The notes under the pieces are model-generated. The model searched no databases. It had not been told where the DNA came from and was given only the letters and a program-made list of their open reading frames with translations. Positions 36,851 to 47,710 of a DNA stretch of 64,000 bases are shown piece after piece. The stretch lies in assembly GCF_963678635.1 (NCBI RefSeq), contig NC_087063.1, positions 42,422,759 through 42,486,758 on the forward strand. The letters run 5' to 3'. The stretch comes from Symsagittifera roscoffensis (taxonomy: Eukaryota > Xenacoelomorpha > Acoela > Convolutidae). The translations under genes and the position numbers were made by a program. Within the stretch, counting starts at the first letter, position 1, and every line of letters starts with the position of its first letter.

Positions 36851-37484
36851 AGGGACAGCCCTGAACTGTGTCATGGCCAAGAAGCAATATCAAGGTGACA
36901 CTGCTAAGAAAATCTTCGAAATCTTGTTAAACCGTTTTGGATCAGGGGTGCAGGGGCACCAGGCGATGATGCGCTTCGAGAACCGGAGGCAACGAGAAGA
37001 TGAATCGATAGACAAGTTTCTCGATGATTTGGAAATGCTGAGGAGACGCAGCCAACCGGACGAGTCAAACCGAAGGATGAACTTGGCCGTAGCCTCGAAA
37101 TGTATCGATGGTGTGAAGAATGATGAACTTCGTACGATGCTAGCAATGCATTACACACCACTATCAACCAATGCGCCAACACCGGAGGAGTTGAGGCTCA
37201 AATCAAAAGAGTATCTTTTGTTGAAACCGCCTTCGAGATCTGGATATTACAAGAACAATTATGGCAATTTTAACAACGGACCAGCAAACCAAGGGAACAA
37301 TTGGTACAAACCGAGGGATGACATGGACAAGAGACGCTCTTGTGCTAATTGCAGGTCAACGGACCATCATGTGTCAGCATGCCCAGCTTACAAACAAGGC
37401 ATGAAAGCAATAGGCTTTCGCCTCGAGGACGAAGATGCGTCAGAGTTGGACCATGAGGATTTCATGAGAGGAGTAATTGCGTAA
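36842..37484 (+). pseudogene. gag capsid C-terminal part and first zinc knuckle, ended by an in-frame TAA
   Basis: The frame carries the rest of a Ty3/Gypsy-type capsid domain, including FLDDLEMLRRRSQPDE, and a Cys-X2-Cys-X4-His-X4-Cys knuckle at 37341-37382 (CANCRSTDHHVSAC). A TAA at 37482-37484 then interrupts it. The same frame resumes with a second knuckle only 12 bases later, so the stop is a lesion inside the nucleocapsid region; CAA to TAA would explain it. Confidence 0.75.
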
Positions 37485-39587
37485 TTTGGCCCAAGGTGTT
37501 TCTTTTGCAACTTGGAAGGTCATTTTAAATCAGATTGTCCGCAATTCTGGGATGCAGTGGCAGACATTAAGCATCCAAGACATGAAGAAGCTTTGTCAGG
37601 AGTGAAAGCCAGCAAGGCTCGACTTTTGAGTGAAGCAGAGGCACGCAGAAAGGATAAACCTCAAGAGCTGGCGGCAAAGAAAATGCAAGCGGTAACAGAG
37701 GAGGCACGTGAGCCGGAACCAGCAACTGTGGCTCACGACTTCAAGATCGATTATAAGGCAGCCGCGAAGGATGCTTTAAATAGAGTGCAGCAGGAACTAG
37801 TAACGAAAGACATCGAACAAAAAGTGAAACTTGAACTGGAGAAAGAAAAACTTCAGGAGCAACTGAATACCTTCGAAGCAACGGAGTTCGAGGAAACTAA
37901 AGCAACAAGCAGTTTGAGCATGAAGCTTAATGTGATCTCTGGTCAGAGGTTCGGCATGGTGCCGCAAGGAAGCAAGATACAGTCGATAATCTCAGTGGCT
38001 GGACATCAGGTGATCAGAAATCTGAGTGAACCATCCGAGTTCACTTTGATGCATTTGGACACATATGCAAATTATCTGAGGCAGGTGGAGCCACGCACCG
38101 ATTCGAGAGCTGTGCGAGCACTACTAACGACGGGTGGCCCTCGCATGAAGAAACTTCATGGACGCTACCTAGAGGTCTATGGGCCGTATCAAGTAATGCT
38201 GAACGTGAATGGAATCAGTATCTACACCAGGACTTATGTAACAACAGATGATGACCAAATGGGGCAGATCTATTTGGGCGAAGAGGAACTCAAGTTCCGC
38301 AGGATAGGCCATGACGCCATGATGGAACAAGACGCAGTACACAATGGGTATGAAGCAGATGTGACCGCACATCTGCTCGACACCAACGGAACAAAACTCG
38401 GAGTCACAGGGCTTCTGGACACAGGAGCGGTAGTGAGTGTGATGCCGATAAAAACTTGGGAAAGAATGGGCTTCACGCGGGAAGATCTAATTCCAACGAA
38501 TCTCCGACTGGCCGCCGCCAATCGAGGGGCTATCTACGTGGCCGGAAGAACACCAATAACGGTCCTCCACATGGGAGGACGGGATCTTTGGATGAGTTTC
38601 CTGGTGGTAGAGAATCTGGACGACGCCGACCAATTCATCTTGTGCAGAGATTTTGTCAGGAATTTTGACGTGATGATTGACTTGAACAACGGTCTGATAC
38701 GGATTAGAAACCCGGACCGGAAGTATGTTAAGAAACCAATTAATAGGATAATAACAGACGAAAACAAGGTACCAATTTTTTTAGATAGAAAAGTGAGACT
38801 ACAGCCAGGACAGGCTGTGGTGGCACATTTTAGAATGAGAAATTTAAATTCGTTAAGCGATAGTAAACAGGTTTGCTTAGTACCGAATCCAAATAGTCAG
38901 AGTTCGGTGATTTTAGGCCGGAGCGTCTCGGTAACGCGAAACAGACTGTGTGTCAGTGTGTTATTGGACACACTGGACACCACGGTTTCATTCCAGCGCG
39001 GAAAGAAGCTTGGTTACGCTTTGCCGATGAGGACCCACTATGAGGAGACACAAAACTTGAGGAAACATAGTGTAAAAGACTGCCCTTATCATGCCAATGA
39101 AGATAAAATTTTAAAGAGGATTAATGAATTAAAATCTATTCATAAATTGTTTTCAATGAAATCCGAAACGGACGACGGCTTATCAAGCTGCTCGAATTTT
39201 CCGGAACGCCCCTTGTCATATGAACTAGAATCTGACAAACCGGTTTTGCCAGAGATAGAACATTTAAAAGGGAAAATAGGTGAGGGAGATTTCGAAAAAT
39301 TGCGGGACCTCCTAAACCGGAACGCAGATGTATTTTCAAAACATAAGGCGGATATCGGTTGCTGTAATTTCGTCGAACACGAAATCGAACTTGAAGAAGG
39401 CGCCGTTCCCCATAGGGAAGGCGCAAGACGAATGACGCCACACAAAACGGAAGCGTGCCGAGCGGAAATAGAAATGTTGCTTGAATACGACATGATAGAA
39501 CCTTCGAAATCGCCATGGGCTTGCGGAGTAGTAATGGCGAAAAAGAAAGGGGGCAGCTTAGATTTTGTTGCGACTTTCGTTACTTGA
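37485..39587 (+). pseudogene. second zinc knuckle, aspartic protease and N-terminal part of reverse transcriptase
   Basis: The second knuckle (CFFCNLEGHFKSDC, 37497-37538) opens the segment, followed by a Lys/Glu-rich region that is probably helical. The retropepsin active site is LLDTGAVVSV, with Asp-Thr-Gly-Ala at 38418-38429. Later the segment reads KPVLPEIEHLKGKIGEGD and then the first blocks of a Ty3/Gypsy reverse transcriptase (IEPSKSPWACGVVMAKKKGG). The frame shifts near 39558, inside the RT core, and runs into a TGA at 39585-39587. Because the shift falls within a conserved domain it cannot be a normal gag-pol frameshift. Confidence 0.85.
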
Positions 39588-40310
39588 ACGCAGTAACGAT
39601 AAAAGATGCCTACCCGATACCGCGAATAGACGAGAGCCTATCTTAGCTTGTCGATGCCAAGTTCTTCACCACATTGGACTTAGGTTCTGCCTTCTGGCAG
39701 GTCCCTCTGCGAAAGAAGGACAGAGAGAAGACCGGATTCGCGTGCGAGTTGGGATTGTACCAGTGGAAGAGGATGCCCTTCGGCTTGTGCAATGCAACGG
39801 CCACTTTTCAAAGACTGATGGCTCAGGCTTTGACGAGAGTGACCAAGAAGTACGGGAATCTCGTGATGTGTTACGTGGATGACGTAGTCATAGCGACACC
39901 GACCCTGGACGACCACATTGATAGGCTCGATGAGGTCTTTGGATGCATGAAAAGAGCAGGATTAAAGTGCAAACCATCGAAATGTGAAATCCTTAGGGAC
40001 TCGATTAAGTACCTAGGAAGAATGGTGGATAGGCATGGTGTGAGGCCGGACCCGGAAGCAGTGGAAGCAGTGTTGACATGGAAAGCCCCCAGAACGGAAA
40101 CACAGCTCCTGAGCTTCCTAGGGTTTGCCAATTACTACCGAGAATTCATAAAAGGATATGCGGACAAGGTGTACCCGATGCAGAAGCTGATGCGCAACAA
40201 AGGGGAAAAGTTCGAATGGAACGATGAGGCACAAGTTGCTTTCGAGAACATAAAGCGGGAACTGTGCGAAGCGCCAGTGCTGGGCATGCCTACAGAAAAA
40301 GGCATGTATG
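39560..40310 (+). pseudogene. reverse transcriptase core (YVDD), with an in-frame TAG
   Basis: This frame continues the RT: RYLNAVTIKDAYPIPRIDE, then TAG at 39644-39646, then FFTTLDLGSAFWQV, GLYQWKRMPFGLCNATATF and the catalytic YVDD (39872-39883). The thumb and connection region follows with FLGFANYYREFIKGYA. These are the standard Ty3/Gypsy blocks in order. The TAG stands where a Gln (CAG) is expected. Near 40305 the frame shifts again, and the RNase H domain continues in another frame. Confidence 0.9.
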
Positions 40311-40793
40311 TTCCTCGACACAGACGCATCGGTGGTGGCCATCTCAGGAATCTTGCATCAAGAGCAAGAATGGAACGGAAGAACAGTTCTCCGTCCCATT
40401 GCACACGGCAGCAAAGTCTTGAGTGACACAGAGATGAAATATGGCGCACCAAAAGCAGAAATGTTTGCAGTAGTCACCTTCGTGGAGAAGTACCGTGCAT
40501 ACTTGGGGAGCGCTCCCTTCAAGTTACGCGTGGACAACAGAGCGTTATCCTGTTTTAAGACCTACTCGATGGATCAGAGTTATATTGGTAGATGGATAGT
40601 AAGACTGGATGGCTACCATATGATAATCGAACATAGGATGCGTGATAAACACCAGAATGCTGACAGCCTCAGCAAGAAAACTGAGTTCTATGAAAGATTG
40701 GAGCAGAAACAGGCCAGTCAGGCGGAAATAAAGGAGGGATTCTCGTTTCTGGACAAAGAAACTTATGAAGCGCTTCCCTTAACGAGATGGTAG
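40308..40793 (+). pseudogene. RNase H domain, ended by an in-frame TAG
   Basis: The domain starts FLDTDASVVAISGILHQ, the first catalytic Asp block of Ty3/Gypsy RNase H, and ends with EHRMRDKHQNADSLSK, matching the family's N-x-x-A-D-x-L-S-R ending. A TAG at 40791-40793 stops the frame, but the same frame is open for the next 3.7 kb, so this was one polyprotein. CAG to TAG would account for it. Confidence 0.87.
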
Positions 40794-43700
40794 GATAAGT
40801 CTGGACATCCAATTCCAGGGCACCCTGAGTTACCTGTAGAGGAAGCAGCCGAGATAAAGATCCTATCCAAGGAGCACCCGGTCCCCTTGGATCTGTTGCT
40901 GCGCTCGAACATGGTCCAGCAAGAACTCTCTCGCATGAACATAAACAGCATCTCATTATTGAATAAAACGGTGCAAGTCACACCGCAAGTGATGCGGATG
41001 CTGGGTGGATTGTTAGAAAGAGAAGTGACCAGAGATGACCCCGAGTGGACAGCAGCAGTGGCATCGCTAACAGTCAGTGAGAAGGTGAAGATCATGCCGT
41101 CCAGACGACAACACGAAGAGAACGAGAGGGATTGTAGGACAATAGTTCAGCAACTAGTATCCTCAATACCCCAAGAGATTTTAACCAGTACATCTTACGG
41201 ACAGAAAGAACAGGGGAGCAGCAAGCGAAAGAAAACCGTCACCTTTGTGGACCGGGATAAAGAGGGTGAAGAGGTAGAACAAAATCTGCTGCAGGAATAT
41301 TTGTCCGGGGAGACGGATGATGAGAAGAACCAGCGATCACAAGATCAACACCCGGGACAAGGAAATTTGTCCGGGGAGTCTGAGATAGACGAGGAAATTC
41401 CTGATGAGAAACAGGACCTAGAGCAAAAGGTTTTGTCAGGGGAGTTCAGATGGATGCAAAGAAAGCACAGACATGATCTGGAGGAGCGTGCAGTCTCCAG
41501 CACAACCTCTTCGACGGCGGATAATTCAGGAAGCTCAGGAATGGACACCTATTCAGACAGGAATTCGAGCTCGGGATCGGAACTGTCAGAACTAGCGATA
41601 CACACGCTACTAGTGGAAACTCGGGCAAGGGACCTGGACAGAGAGGTGTACCAGGATCCTGACAGTGATCGCTACCTAATACCAAGCGAAAGAGTCTTTG
41701 ACAACGCAGCGGATGACTTAGAAACGATAGCGGTATCGAAAAGTTCGATAAGCCTGTTGCCGCAGAAAGAGGTAGTCAGGATTGATCTTCAGCCGTTTGA
41801 ACAAGAGACACAACCGTTAGCGAAGATTTGGTGCGTTAAGATGGAAGAAGACACACATCAGCCCAACGAGCTGAATAGTCAGATGAGGGTCATGAAGACA
41901 TACTTGAAGGCGAGATACAGACTCTCGGACCTTCTAAGAGCGCAGAGAAATGATCGCATGACAAGCAACCTGAAAAGGTGGATCGAAAATGGTTCTCCGG
42001 ATAAAGGGGACCTCGAAGAGGACAGTTATCGCATCCTGAGACAATACTTCATGCAGAAGGAAGGGAGGTTATATTTGAACAAGGACGGGATCGTGGCTTG
42101 CAAAAGAAGAGAGGAAGACAGAGTCCTATACAAAAATAACGCGATAGTATTACCGCAACTCTATCAGACAGAACTATTATTCAGGTCACATGATCAGATG
42201 GGCTATCAGGGGATCGACAAAGTATATCAGAGGATCCTGAAGCGCTTTGAGTGGCCTGGGATGAAAAAGGCATGCGAGAAATGGGTAACAGCATGTCTGT
42301 CATGCCAACAGGTCAAGGACCCAAGGAAGTTGCGATTTCCTTTACAATCGATCGAGTCGTCTGAATTCAACGAGGTGGTGCAAATAGATCACCAAAAGAT
42401 ATGCATGACAGACAATGGTTATAATCAGTTGCTGGTCATGATAGATCATTTCACGAAGTATGCAGAGGCCGTGCCCTGCATAACTGCCTCGGCGGAAGAG
42501 ACATGCGACCACCTGATCAATACGTGGATAGCAAGACATGGTTGTCCGATGACGTTTCAATCGGATAATGGAACAGCTTTCGTAGGAGAGCTTACGAAAG
42601 AGCTTATGAGACGCTCACAGGTCGCTCAGGCTCACTCCACGACATACCACCCTCAGACGAATGGCTTAGTGGAAAGACAGAACAGGACGTTAGTGTCGAT
42701 GCTGAGAGTATATTGTTCCAGGTACATGACCGATTGGGACAGATACCTTCCACAGGTGATGGGAGCATATAACAGCACACAACACTCCACCACTGGAGTC
42801 AGTCCACACATGATGCTAACTGGACACGAAAAGTCTTTACCCTTAACCTTCTTCTACCCAGAATATGAGGGAAAGAAAACGTCCCCACAGGTCTACGTGA
42901 GGGATGTGATCAGACGCCAACAGGAGTTGAACGATTTGTGTAGACGAAATACTCAGCAGGCACAGGCAAGGCAGAGGAAAAGATTCGACAAGAAAGCAGC
43001 TGGTGCAAAGGCTTACTCGGTGGGAGACTACGTATGGGTATTCCAGAACGTTATACCACCGAAAGGGACAACAAAGCTCCTAAAAAAATGGAGGGGACCC
43101 TTCAAGATTACAGAGGTGCATCAGGAGGGACGCTTTTATAGACTGAGTACTGGCCGAGCCGCCCACTACGAGAATATAAAGCCACACAATCCATCGACAG
43201 AAGACTGGTGTATACCTGCAGACATGGAAGAAGGGGATTATCTAATGATGGATCCTGCTTGTGAGGTCAATGAAAAAGGCACCAGGGAGAAGAACGATGG
43301 AAACGAAGTCGTAGAGGAAGGTACGGATACACCGCTGGACCTGGATTCAAACGAACAGATCGAAGCGGACGATGAAACCTTACCCTACGCAGAGGAAGAT
43401 TGGCAGGATCCCGAACAGATAGAGGTTCCCAAGAACTTGGAACCGGATCTTCCGTTCACCATACAGACTCGTCAGAAGGACGGGATGAGACCAAGAAAGA
43501 AATACAATCCTTACGGTGACGACTTTGTAGTGGATAGGATAGATCTAAAGAAGATAGTGGAGGAAGTAGTGGGTCTAGAGGAAATAACTGTGTCACAAGA
43601 CATGGACATAGTCGATGATCACGACGATGAGTGGGTTGACGACTGGTCAAAAATCGAGGTAGAATTCGACGACGAGCAACAGCAGTCTTACGAACAAGAC

Positions 43701-44543
43701 TTGACGAACCTGCGTGTCTTAGAGTGGCTGAATGAAACGACCTCGGATCCTGAGGAGACCAGTGTCACGATTCAAGACGTAGATCGTGAAAGCATGAAAT
43801 ACATCAAGACCGAACGAGATGATCCTTCCTGGGCTGCCCAGGAAGGACGACTACTCATTCCAGCTTCTAACCTTGACTTGATACCCGGTATGCGATCGAT
43901 GGGGACGTCGATGGATATTTTTGTCCGGGGATTGGGGGTAGGACTTACCCACACTGAAAACTTGATAATAAAAAAATTAAGAATAGCAAGAGAAACAGGA
44001 GACTTAGAAGCAGAAACAGGCGAAGAGCCTAAGAAACCTGACATAGGCAGGGTAGTTGAGTCATATTTTAACTTACCAAATGAATATTCAAGTAACATAA
44101 TACTAACAGACAGTGATTTCATACTCACAAACAGAACATGTGCGATAGCAATCACCGCAGACATGAGATTTAGGACAGCATTAGCGGAAGATTTTAAGAG
44201 AGAATACAAAAACGTGGAATTCTTTTGGAAGCAAAGACCAGGGATAGGGGGCGTAGCAGCCTTACCTCCGGCGGCGTCGCAGATACCGGGAAAATACTTG
44301 TGCTTCTTGGTAACGAGGGCGACGGAGAAGCAGCACGTGGACCCAGAGAACCTAGTCTTGTCTTTGACGAGGCTGAGGGACTTCCTTGTCGAAATGGACG
44401 TGAAGAAGCTCTCGCTTCCAGTGTACAATCCAAATAGAGGAAGACTGCATCCTCGGGAATTGTACGCGCTTGTATACGTGATATTCTCTGATACGAACAT
44501 ACAATTATATCTTCATAAGAAATATTACTTAAGTATAGGCTGA
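40794..44543 (+). pseudogene. integrase with GPF module, Ser/Glu-rich insert before it and a macro-like domain after it
   Basis: The segment is open for 1,249 codons to TGA at 44541-44543. An acidic insert (about 41270-41460) has three repeats ending in LSGE. The integrase zinc module has His and the CLSC pair, but the usual second His is Tyr (HDQMGYQG). The catalytic core has QIDHQ, QSDNG and LVERQN with exactly 35 residues between the last Asp and the Glu. A KKWRGPFKI segment at about 43090 is the GPY/F module. No chromodomain follows. An acidic spacer of about 250 residues comes next, then a macro-domain-like module at 44094-44528. The frame begins after a stop codon and has no start of its own, so it depended on the upstream frame. 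Confidence 0.88.
44094..44528 (+). other. macro-domain-like module (OARD1/Poa1 type) at the Pol C-terminus
   Basis: Block by block this resembles the OARD1/TARG1 macro fold, which binds ADP-ribose and removes it from proteins. It has a strand-loop LTDSDFIL where the family has the Gly-Asp-Leu motif; CAIAITADMRFRTALAEDF where the family has the His-x-x-Asn/Ser and GIA helix; GGVAALP; KYLCFLVTRATE like the family's yyLvTK strand; then a helix, KKLSLPVY, and FSDTNIQLYLH at the end. The family's Gly-Cys-Gly-Leu-Asp loop is replaced by NPNRGRL, so the usual catalytic Asp is missing. I expect binding or a structural role rather than hydrolysis. The call rests on pattern memory and needs a profile search. 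Confidence 0.6.
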
Positions 44544-44941
44544 GTGATGTGCAAGAGAGTGTTAGGCCAAAGACTAAGTTGTATGTAATATGTGATATGT
44601 GTGTTATGTTATGTTATGTTATGTGTTAGGTTATTAAGATCATGGGTAAGTAGGGGTTAGTGACCATGAACAACTAAATGACGATCTTGGGAATAGATCC
44701 AAAGTTTGGACTGTCCAATTTTGGGTCGAATTCCAAAATTTTAGAAACCAATTGATTTTTAAAAATTTTAGGATAAATATCTTTTTATCTTAACTGTTTT
44801 TAAGCAAATTTTAACGATATATGTTAAGGTGAAACAGACAATTGTGATATTTGTGACTTCTTTTCTAGATCCTGATTGATCATTTAATAACTCACTTGAG
44901 TCAAATATCGAATCGAATCAAATCAAACTTGAAAGAACAGA
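44544..44941 (+). other. spacer between Pol and ORF2
   Basis: No gene is visible. A short TTATG microsatellite lies at about 44604-44628. CTTCTTTTCTAG ends at 44868, 73 bases before the ORF2 ATG, and looks like a splice acceptor for a subgenomic mRNA. Confidence 0.5.
44857..44868 (+). promoter_or_regulatory. candidate splice acceptor for a subgenomic ORF2 mRNA
   Basis: A pyrimidine-rich tract ending in TAG sits upstream of the ORF2 start with no ATG between them. Env-bearing retroelements express their third frame from a spliced mRNA in this way. The matching donor was not identified. Confidence 0.35.
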
Positions 44942-47710
44942 ATGGACAACTTCAACTTGGATGAAATGATGGACCTGGCAGAGGCATATGTAGGACCGAT
45001 GATAGATGCGATCTATCGTCGGCTGATCGATCGAGACTTCGCTCTGGAGGACCCAGAGGTAGTCATGTTGCTGACCGCCCTGATCAACATCTTGGGGCAC
45101 GACAACCGTGGGGACCGCCCCACGGAAGTCCTGTTGATGGCAGCATATGGAGAAAGAGGAGTACTAGACCGCCCGAACATGAGAGTGATGAGGTGGGGAA
45201 ACGGGGCTCTCTCAGGGAGTGACTTGGCGAATGAGCCTGGATTGGGAAGTTCTAGGACTTATCAACCAGGTGAGATGCCAATGCCCTCCAAGCCCAAACC
45301 TGGGCTGACGAGAATGCATCGGGAGATGAACAGCGAAGCGACCTCGTCTGGTCCACCACTGAGAGCAGCTGTGCCACCAAAAAGGGCGAAAGTAGCACAG
45401 AAGGTTCAGACGAACCAAACCATGCAAGATCTGGATGAGATGAACGATGAGCTGAAAAGTACAAAGAAGGAGCTGGACGAGATGACCAGAAGCATGCGCC
45501 AGATGGAGGAAGATCGGGACATGTGGAGAAAGTTGTTTGAAGACTGCAACAAAAAGCAGGGTCAAGAGATTGAGCGCTTGAGGCAGGAATACAAAGAGCG
45601 ATCGGAGCAGGTGGCGTTGACAACGGCCGTGGAGAAAGTGATACCTGCAAGGGTTATTCCTCGTGGGCAGTCCCCGATGGAGCTCTTGACGCCTCGAGAA
45701 ATGAGTCAAACAACGGAGACACGGCTCCCAGCAGAGACAAATCGAGTAACGATCCCGGATCCTAGCGACACCTTGGGTGATCCCGTCGTAGAACAGACAG
45801 TGAGGAAACTGATAGAGACAGCTGGACGACTGGTCGCTAACAAGAATGCACCAGGTTCCGGGGTGACTGCACCCTATGGAACGATTGACGATACGGGCAG
45901 AGTACAACTCTCCCAGACCGTGATCAGACAAGGGATAAGTAACGTGACACCACTCATGGGGAGCTCGAGAATCCCAGAGAGGAAAGTACGAAAGATGCCA
46001 GCGAAGAAAGTGTCTCGCATAACAGACGTGCAGAAGAATAATCAACTGAAATATAATTTCACGGGAATTCCGGAGACAGATCCGAGGGCCTGCTTCAATC
46101 GAGCTACCTGGAGCCCAGCTGTGAACCTGCAGCAACCACCACTCGGGACATCTCATCTGATACTGGGAGACAGCTTGGTCAGAGTGCTGTCAAATTTGAG
46201 GACCTCGTGGGTCACCACGGTGATGGCCTTTGGAGGAGCGACGATAGCCCAATTATATCGAATGGTGGAACTGATGAATCCAGGGAGGATCCCCAATGTG
46301 ATGATCTTAGTTGGGACGAATGACATCTCCAGAGGGTCAGATGAGCAGGAAGCACTATGGGAGTCAATGATGGTGTGTTTGTTTACGACCCTCTGGCAGA
46401 AATTCAGTTGCGCGGTACTGACCGTTTGCACTGTGCCAATGAATACGAGAAGCCTGACAGCATCAGGAAGAAGGCACAACGAGGGAGTCGTCAGGTTGAA
46501 CAACATCTTGAGGAACCTAGCAAGTCGAAACGCCGGAAGAATGATCCTCATGGACATCGAACATGAGTTGAGAGCCATGGATCAGGCCAGACTGACCACA
46601 AACGGCATCCACTTCGATAGTATTGAAGGACAAGCTTGGTTGAATCGAGTCTTCCAAGAGCGGTTGGACGAGCTGGAAGCAGAACTCTTTGACACAGGAG
46701 TGCTGAAGGAAGAAGGAACAGTGAGTGACGCGGTGATTACCACCTTTGTGCCTCCTAGCTTGGAAACACGCTTGGGTACGGTCCCGGCCGTCACGAACTA
46801 CAGGCAACAAAGCTCCAGCGAACCAGGTCGAAGAACAGACGTACAGGATCGATTGGGAGAAGCACCGATGAGGAGGACTATTCATCCTAGGAGAAGAATA
46901 GGACCTGGACATGTCAACCCAATCGAAGAGACAGCAGGCACATCTAGATCGGACACTAGATCGGAGACGACGAGTACCAGTCGAGAGGAGAGACCGAGCA
47001 GAGGCTCATTGATGTGGTCGAGATCCATACCGTCTCCCTGGCATATATACAAAGACGAACTAATGAAGCTGGATCTTCAGAGAGTAAGCTTCATCGAAGA
47101 TGCAAGGAGGATGCTGAATGGAGCGATGCTATCCGTCAGCAGATTGTACTCGATAACCGGCGTAGACTGGTTGATAGCCGCTAGCATAAATTTCAGCTCC
47201 ACGACGGCCTTAAGATGTGCTGACTTGGAGAGACTGCCCTCTAACAACACGATGGGACCACTGAATGCGAGACCGTTGCAAGATGTGAGGTTGAACCATG
47301 ATGAAGGGAATCGTGAAGAGAGACCAGGAAGATTCCTGACGACGAGAGCGCCGATTGGACAACACGTGAAGATATTCAGGCAGCTGACGACACCCCCTGG
47401 TCATGTGAAGGAAAGAGTGTACCCAAAACTAGTGAACCAAGATGGTGATGCCCAGAGATATGGCGGATTGACAGCGATAAAGAAAGATGAAACCATCTTC
47501 GCCGCCTATGACAAAGCAGAGATGAGGAAGGCCAAGATTATGGTAGTAGCGAATTCAGAGTTTGTGTACACTTCCAAGTCTTTGTTTTGGCCGGACGTCA
47601 TAATGTTGGCAGCGGTCGACCTGGACCTACTGCAATCAGTATCTTTGGCTATAGGGGTACAAAGGCAGACGGACAAGGGCAATTACGATTGTGTTTGCTG
47701 GCATCAATGA
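44942..47710 (+). pseudogene. ORF2: SGNH/GDSL-hydrolase protein, frameshifted near its end
   Basis: The ATG at 44942 opens 922 codons. A coiled coil spans about residues 155-225. An SGNH-hydrolase domain follows: HLILGDSLVRV with the nucleophile Ser at about 411, MILVGTNDISRG with Asn at about 460, and TNGIHFD with His at about 557. In typical members the His follows an Asp two residues earlier; here that position is Asn. SGNH enzymes are esterases or lipases, and similar domains occur in some non-LTR elements and in giant rotifer elements. Past a Ser/Arg-rich linker, a second region (about 47030-47690) looks folded but unfamiliar. The frame goes out of register near 47680; the next ORF carries the continuation (TIVFAGINDHLHSRGF). 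Confidence 0.75.

Noticed and set aside
39540-39600. Programmed -1 frameshift between protease and reverse transcriptase
   Set aside because: The shift falls inside the conserved RT core, and the A- and G-runs there do not form a slippery heptamer in the right register.
34943-44543. A non-standard genetic code with stop codons read as Gln or Arg
   Set aside because: The Cep192-like and sulfotransferase frames end in ordinary stops and have none inside. The stops are sporadic and sit beside frameshifts in an element with two decayed copies.
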